From: an uncultured Aquimarina sp.
GTDB taxonomy: Bacteria > Bacteroidota > Bacteroidia > Flavobacteriales > Flavobacteriaceae
Assembly (NCBI RefSeq): GCF_947496855.1
Contig: NZ_CANMED010000003.1
Span: forward strand, 1 to 64,000
DNA: 64,000 nt
Direction of reading: 5' to 3'
In this document: piece by piece, positions 63,001-64,000 of the stretch
Numbering within the stretch: the stretch's first letter is position 1
Layout of the letters: each line of letters opens with the position of its first letter
The notes under the pieces: model-generated
What the model was told of the DNA's origin: nothing
Database searches by the model: none
Seen by the model: the letters and a program-made list of their open reading frames with translations, nothing else
Position numbers and translations under genes: made by a program

Positions 63001-64000
63001 TTTTAGTTTAAGAAAAGTCCATCTTCCTTTTACTGCTATTTTGGCCCATCTAGTGTCCTTATATGCTATACTGGAAACCCCATTAGTAATTTCATCCTTC
63101 GCAATAACGTCTATGCTTGTACTTCCCCTAATAAATTTCTTTTCATCTCCTCCTGTAAAATCCATGCTTACATCAAAACCTAATACTTTTTCATTTTTTT
63201 CTGGATAACTTTTATAGGTAATAGCATCTAACGAAATATTAAGTCTAGACTTCTTTTCTGGATCTAACCTTCCCGTTTGATCATTTCTATCACTATCATC
63301 AGAACTATATCTTTCTTTAATATTACTACCGTTACCCATTGCTAAACCTTCAGTATACCCTAAGTATTCGATATCTAAAGTGGCACCTTCAGTTTTCATT
63401 TTTAGTCCTTCAAAAGTGAGTCCCTTAAATCGAACCATATCGGTTTCATCCTCTGTTACTCCTTGATCTGTGGTATAGGATTGTGTTGCATTTTCTGCTG
63501 CTTCTCTTTGTTTTTTTGAAGAAATAATAGTTGTCATTATTCCATTAAAATTAGTCTCTGGCCTAAAGTTATTATCCACAACTGGCATTTTTATATAGGA
63601 CCCAGCACGTAGTTTTATAGAAGCTAAAAAAACAGGAATATCAATTTCACTTAAGGTTTTAACCTTTATACTATATTCTTCGTCCGAAATGAATCCATCA
63701 TATTCCAAGAATGAAATGTCATTTTGATCTGGTAAAATACCATTCTCATCATTATAAGAGGCATGTATTACTCCATTCGTACCGTTTTTGATATCCTCAA
63801 AAATAGGAAGACGCATGCCTCCAGAAAATTTTGATTCTAAGATATTATTGTTTAGTAGTTCTAAACTGATATTTGCCACAGACATAGGCCAACCAATGGG
63901 TTCTGAGGTGACTCCATCAGATATAGAAATTACATCTTCTTCAACTACAATACCAGATACGCCATGGTTATCAATAATCAAATTAGTAGCATCAAAATAG
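60016..64000 (-). CDS. Giant envelope protein, 5' end beyond the window
   Basis: Reading stays open to the window edge, so the protein is partial: over 1,320 residues are visible, with the frame continuing past a TTG at 63,979-63,981 as YFDATN before it. Most of it is beta-rich with Asn/Asp/Ser-rich linkers. A region about 860-960 from the visible start (FTSPQLALSMEANTAIEIPD) resembles Big_5/SbsA-type Ig-like domains. No T9SS sorting domain is seen at its C-terminus (FSYILPGGIKKTYALFEFNY). It is the most upstream visible gene of the six-gene operon. Function is unknown. Confidence 0.82.
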   Translation of the reverse strand, partial: YFDATNLIIDNHGVSGIVVEEDVISISDGVTSEPIGWPMSVANISLELLNNNILESKFSGGMRLPIFEDIKNGTNGVIHASYNDENGILPDQNDISFLEYDGFISDEEYSIKVKTLSEIDIPVFLASIKLRAGSYIKMPVVDNNFRPETNFNGIMTTIISSKKQREAAENATQSYTTDQGVTEDETDMVRFKGLTFEGLKMKTEGATLDIEYLGYTEGLAMGNGSNIKERYSSDDSDRNDQTGRLDPEKKSRLNISLDAITYKSYPEKNEKVLGFDVSMDFTGGDEKKFIRGSTSIDVIAKDEITNGVSSIAYKDTRWAKIAVKGRWTFLKLKAFVKRTYGDSIYGNAFAGDGEIKIDFTDSKRKKTEQNYEEDNSNTNLRIKSKVLFAEDASFWYVDFSAEFPQKLFNKSTVTLPKGAFSVNGFGGGIYNNMRRRMDAGNASSKVSPSGFSYEPAMGHFGIKFIVFWHHGGDNLMRCGAGAELNINKNGGINSLSFIGQARGLNKLDNPNMFLKNQLSKQLKAYEGEGENRTLGNATDNNGRDERGIHNNATNNEVRDTRSLSERISEEEAGTDVTEIQSMPDVDGVDAYLFGQLDFENKAFYTYLDVYTDIADGLIIGKGRAKKAVEGIIQINQERWFAHFGNPLNRMGLSSGYGDFRLDYSGYVMLGQNLPKAIPPPYRVLNILGDKLRVLEEQQNKYKDQLAAGTGAAFGLAYEFDTGNLVLGPLYARFTAGLGIDVLLKKYDNQMSCNGISPIGSDGFYATGQAYAFMQGELGIGVSVFGDYRRFPIIEGGGAFLGKFGGPNPNWFQARFAANYSVLGGLIRGRINEDITIGQVCNPVPDNALGVELISSVSPTDNDDNVDVFTSPQLALSMEANTAIEIPDVNSETKTYKIKVKTFTVKDANNVNIQGKLSWNTMNTKITFESLDILPPNQELTIEIEVALQEKTDGVFRTYKVNGEEYLETRLLKFTTGDAPSYIPLSNVQYSYPVVDQKLFYRNEHPTGYLKLKKGQDYLFENSQWQTSVKYLDIIANDSEETSIQYNNASNELSYAIPRVNKKTEYTIKMVSKPVAVQSTGESVAENNDVVNIDNNSESTFTIKNNRAENQVREDAEVERLTYNFSSSSYNTFRNKMQSIKVDKNFIGKVYVDAIYLGSTIEQHDEGFDLIELEGNNYSENKPLIVASATLEDEYFKQDIAPLLYNNYPIAGKYDFNRDTNVLGVAPSKAISVRTNYLASISNDTDEDWRLKSFPFKYMLPKVYRDDFETVMINISNDYHNNIDVEAKALQFLDNRFGFIREGKYKTRFSYILPGGIKKTYALFEFNY

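Noticed and set aside
1..64000. tRNA or rRNA genes and a phage
   Set aside because: No cloverleaf, rRNA-like sequence or phage structural genes were recognised. The fibre-like protein at 1168 has no phage neighbours.

Overview
The window looks like the chromosome of a marine member of the Flavobacteriaceae. The evidence is low G+C DNA, several C-terminal type IX secretion (T9SS) sorting domains (YPNPS-type starts), SprB-like repeats, LytS/LytTR and BlaI/M56 regulatory pairs, and Bacteroidetes-type promoters (TTTG or TTG, about 20 bp, TAnnTTTG). The genus cannot be fixed from sequence alone; an Aquimarina-like organism is a guess.

Positions 1 to about 17,000 are an accessory region that reads as an integron-type gene cassette array with no integrase in view. 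Short cassettes, all on the + strand, are separated by imperfect dyad-symmetric sites that begin with a box ending in AAC and end with a box starting GTT. In most cassettes the box after the gene is the reverse complement of the box before the same gene, and not of the box at the far end of its own site. This is what integrase-mediated cassette insertion (cleavage G^TT) leaves behind. Cargo includes a possible DUF6896-like protein with an EF-Tu domain II-like protein, a repeat fibre-like protein, a T9SS cargo protein, DUF4272, SRPBCC, a Crp/Fnr-NQO-DUF2867-RidA-monooxygenase group, a macro-domain protein, an SMI1/KNR4 protein, DUF3124 with MarC, a P-loop kinase, and a GNAT acetyltransferase. 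Three cassette genes are broken by a stop or frameshift. A fossil site near 19.8 kb suggests the array once reached further right.

Positions 17,600-36,100 hold mixed chromosomal genes: Sel1-type and CarboxypepD_reg-type secreted proteins, a DinB-like protein with a small coupled ORF, a secreted GH11 xylanase, an AraC regulator, small stress and metabolic genes, a BlaI/M56 pair with an exceptional KIHN-repeat tail, and a minus-strand cluster of NTF2-like proteins and an esterase-like protein facing a LytS/LytTR two-component pair.

Positions 36,300-44,500 carry the ammonium assimilation module: gltB-gltD on the minus strand, and divergent P-II and Amt genes. A DUF4870 protein, a T9SS trypsin-like protease and mnmE follow.

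Positions 49,210-64,000 form one tightly spaced minus-strand operon of six large cell-envelope proteins: an outer-membrane barrel-like protein, a fibronectin-type protein, a PKD lipoprotein, a SprB-repeat T9SS protein, a second fibronectin-type protein, and a giant protein cut by the window edge. They look like parts of one surface assembly of unknown function.
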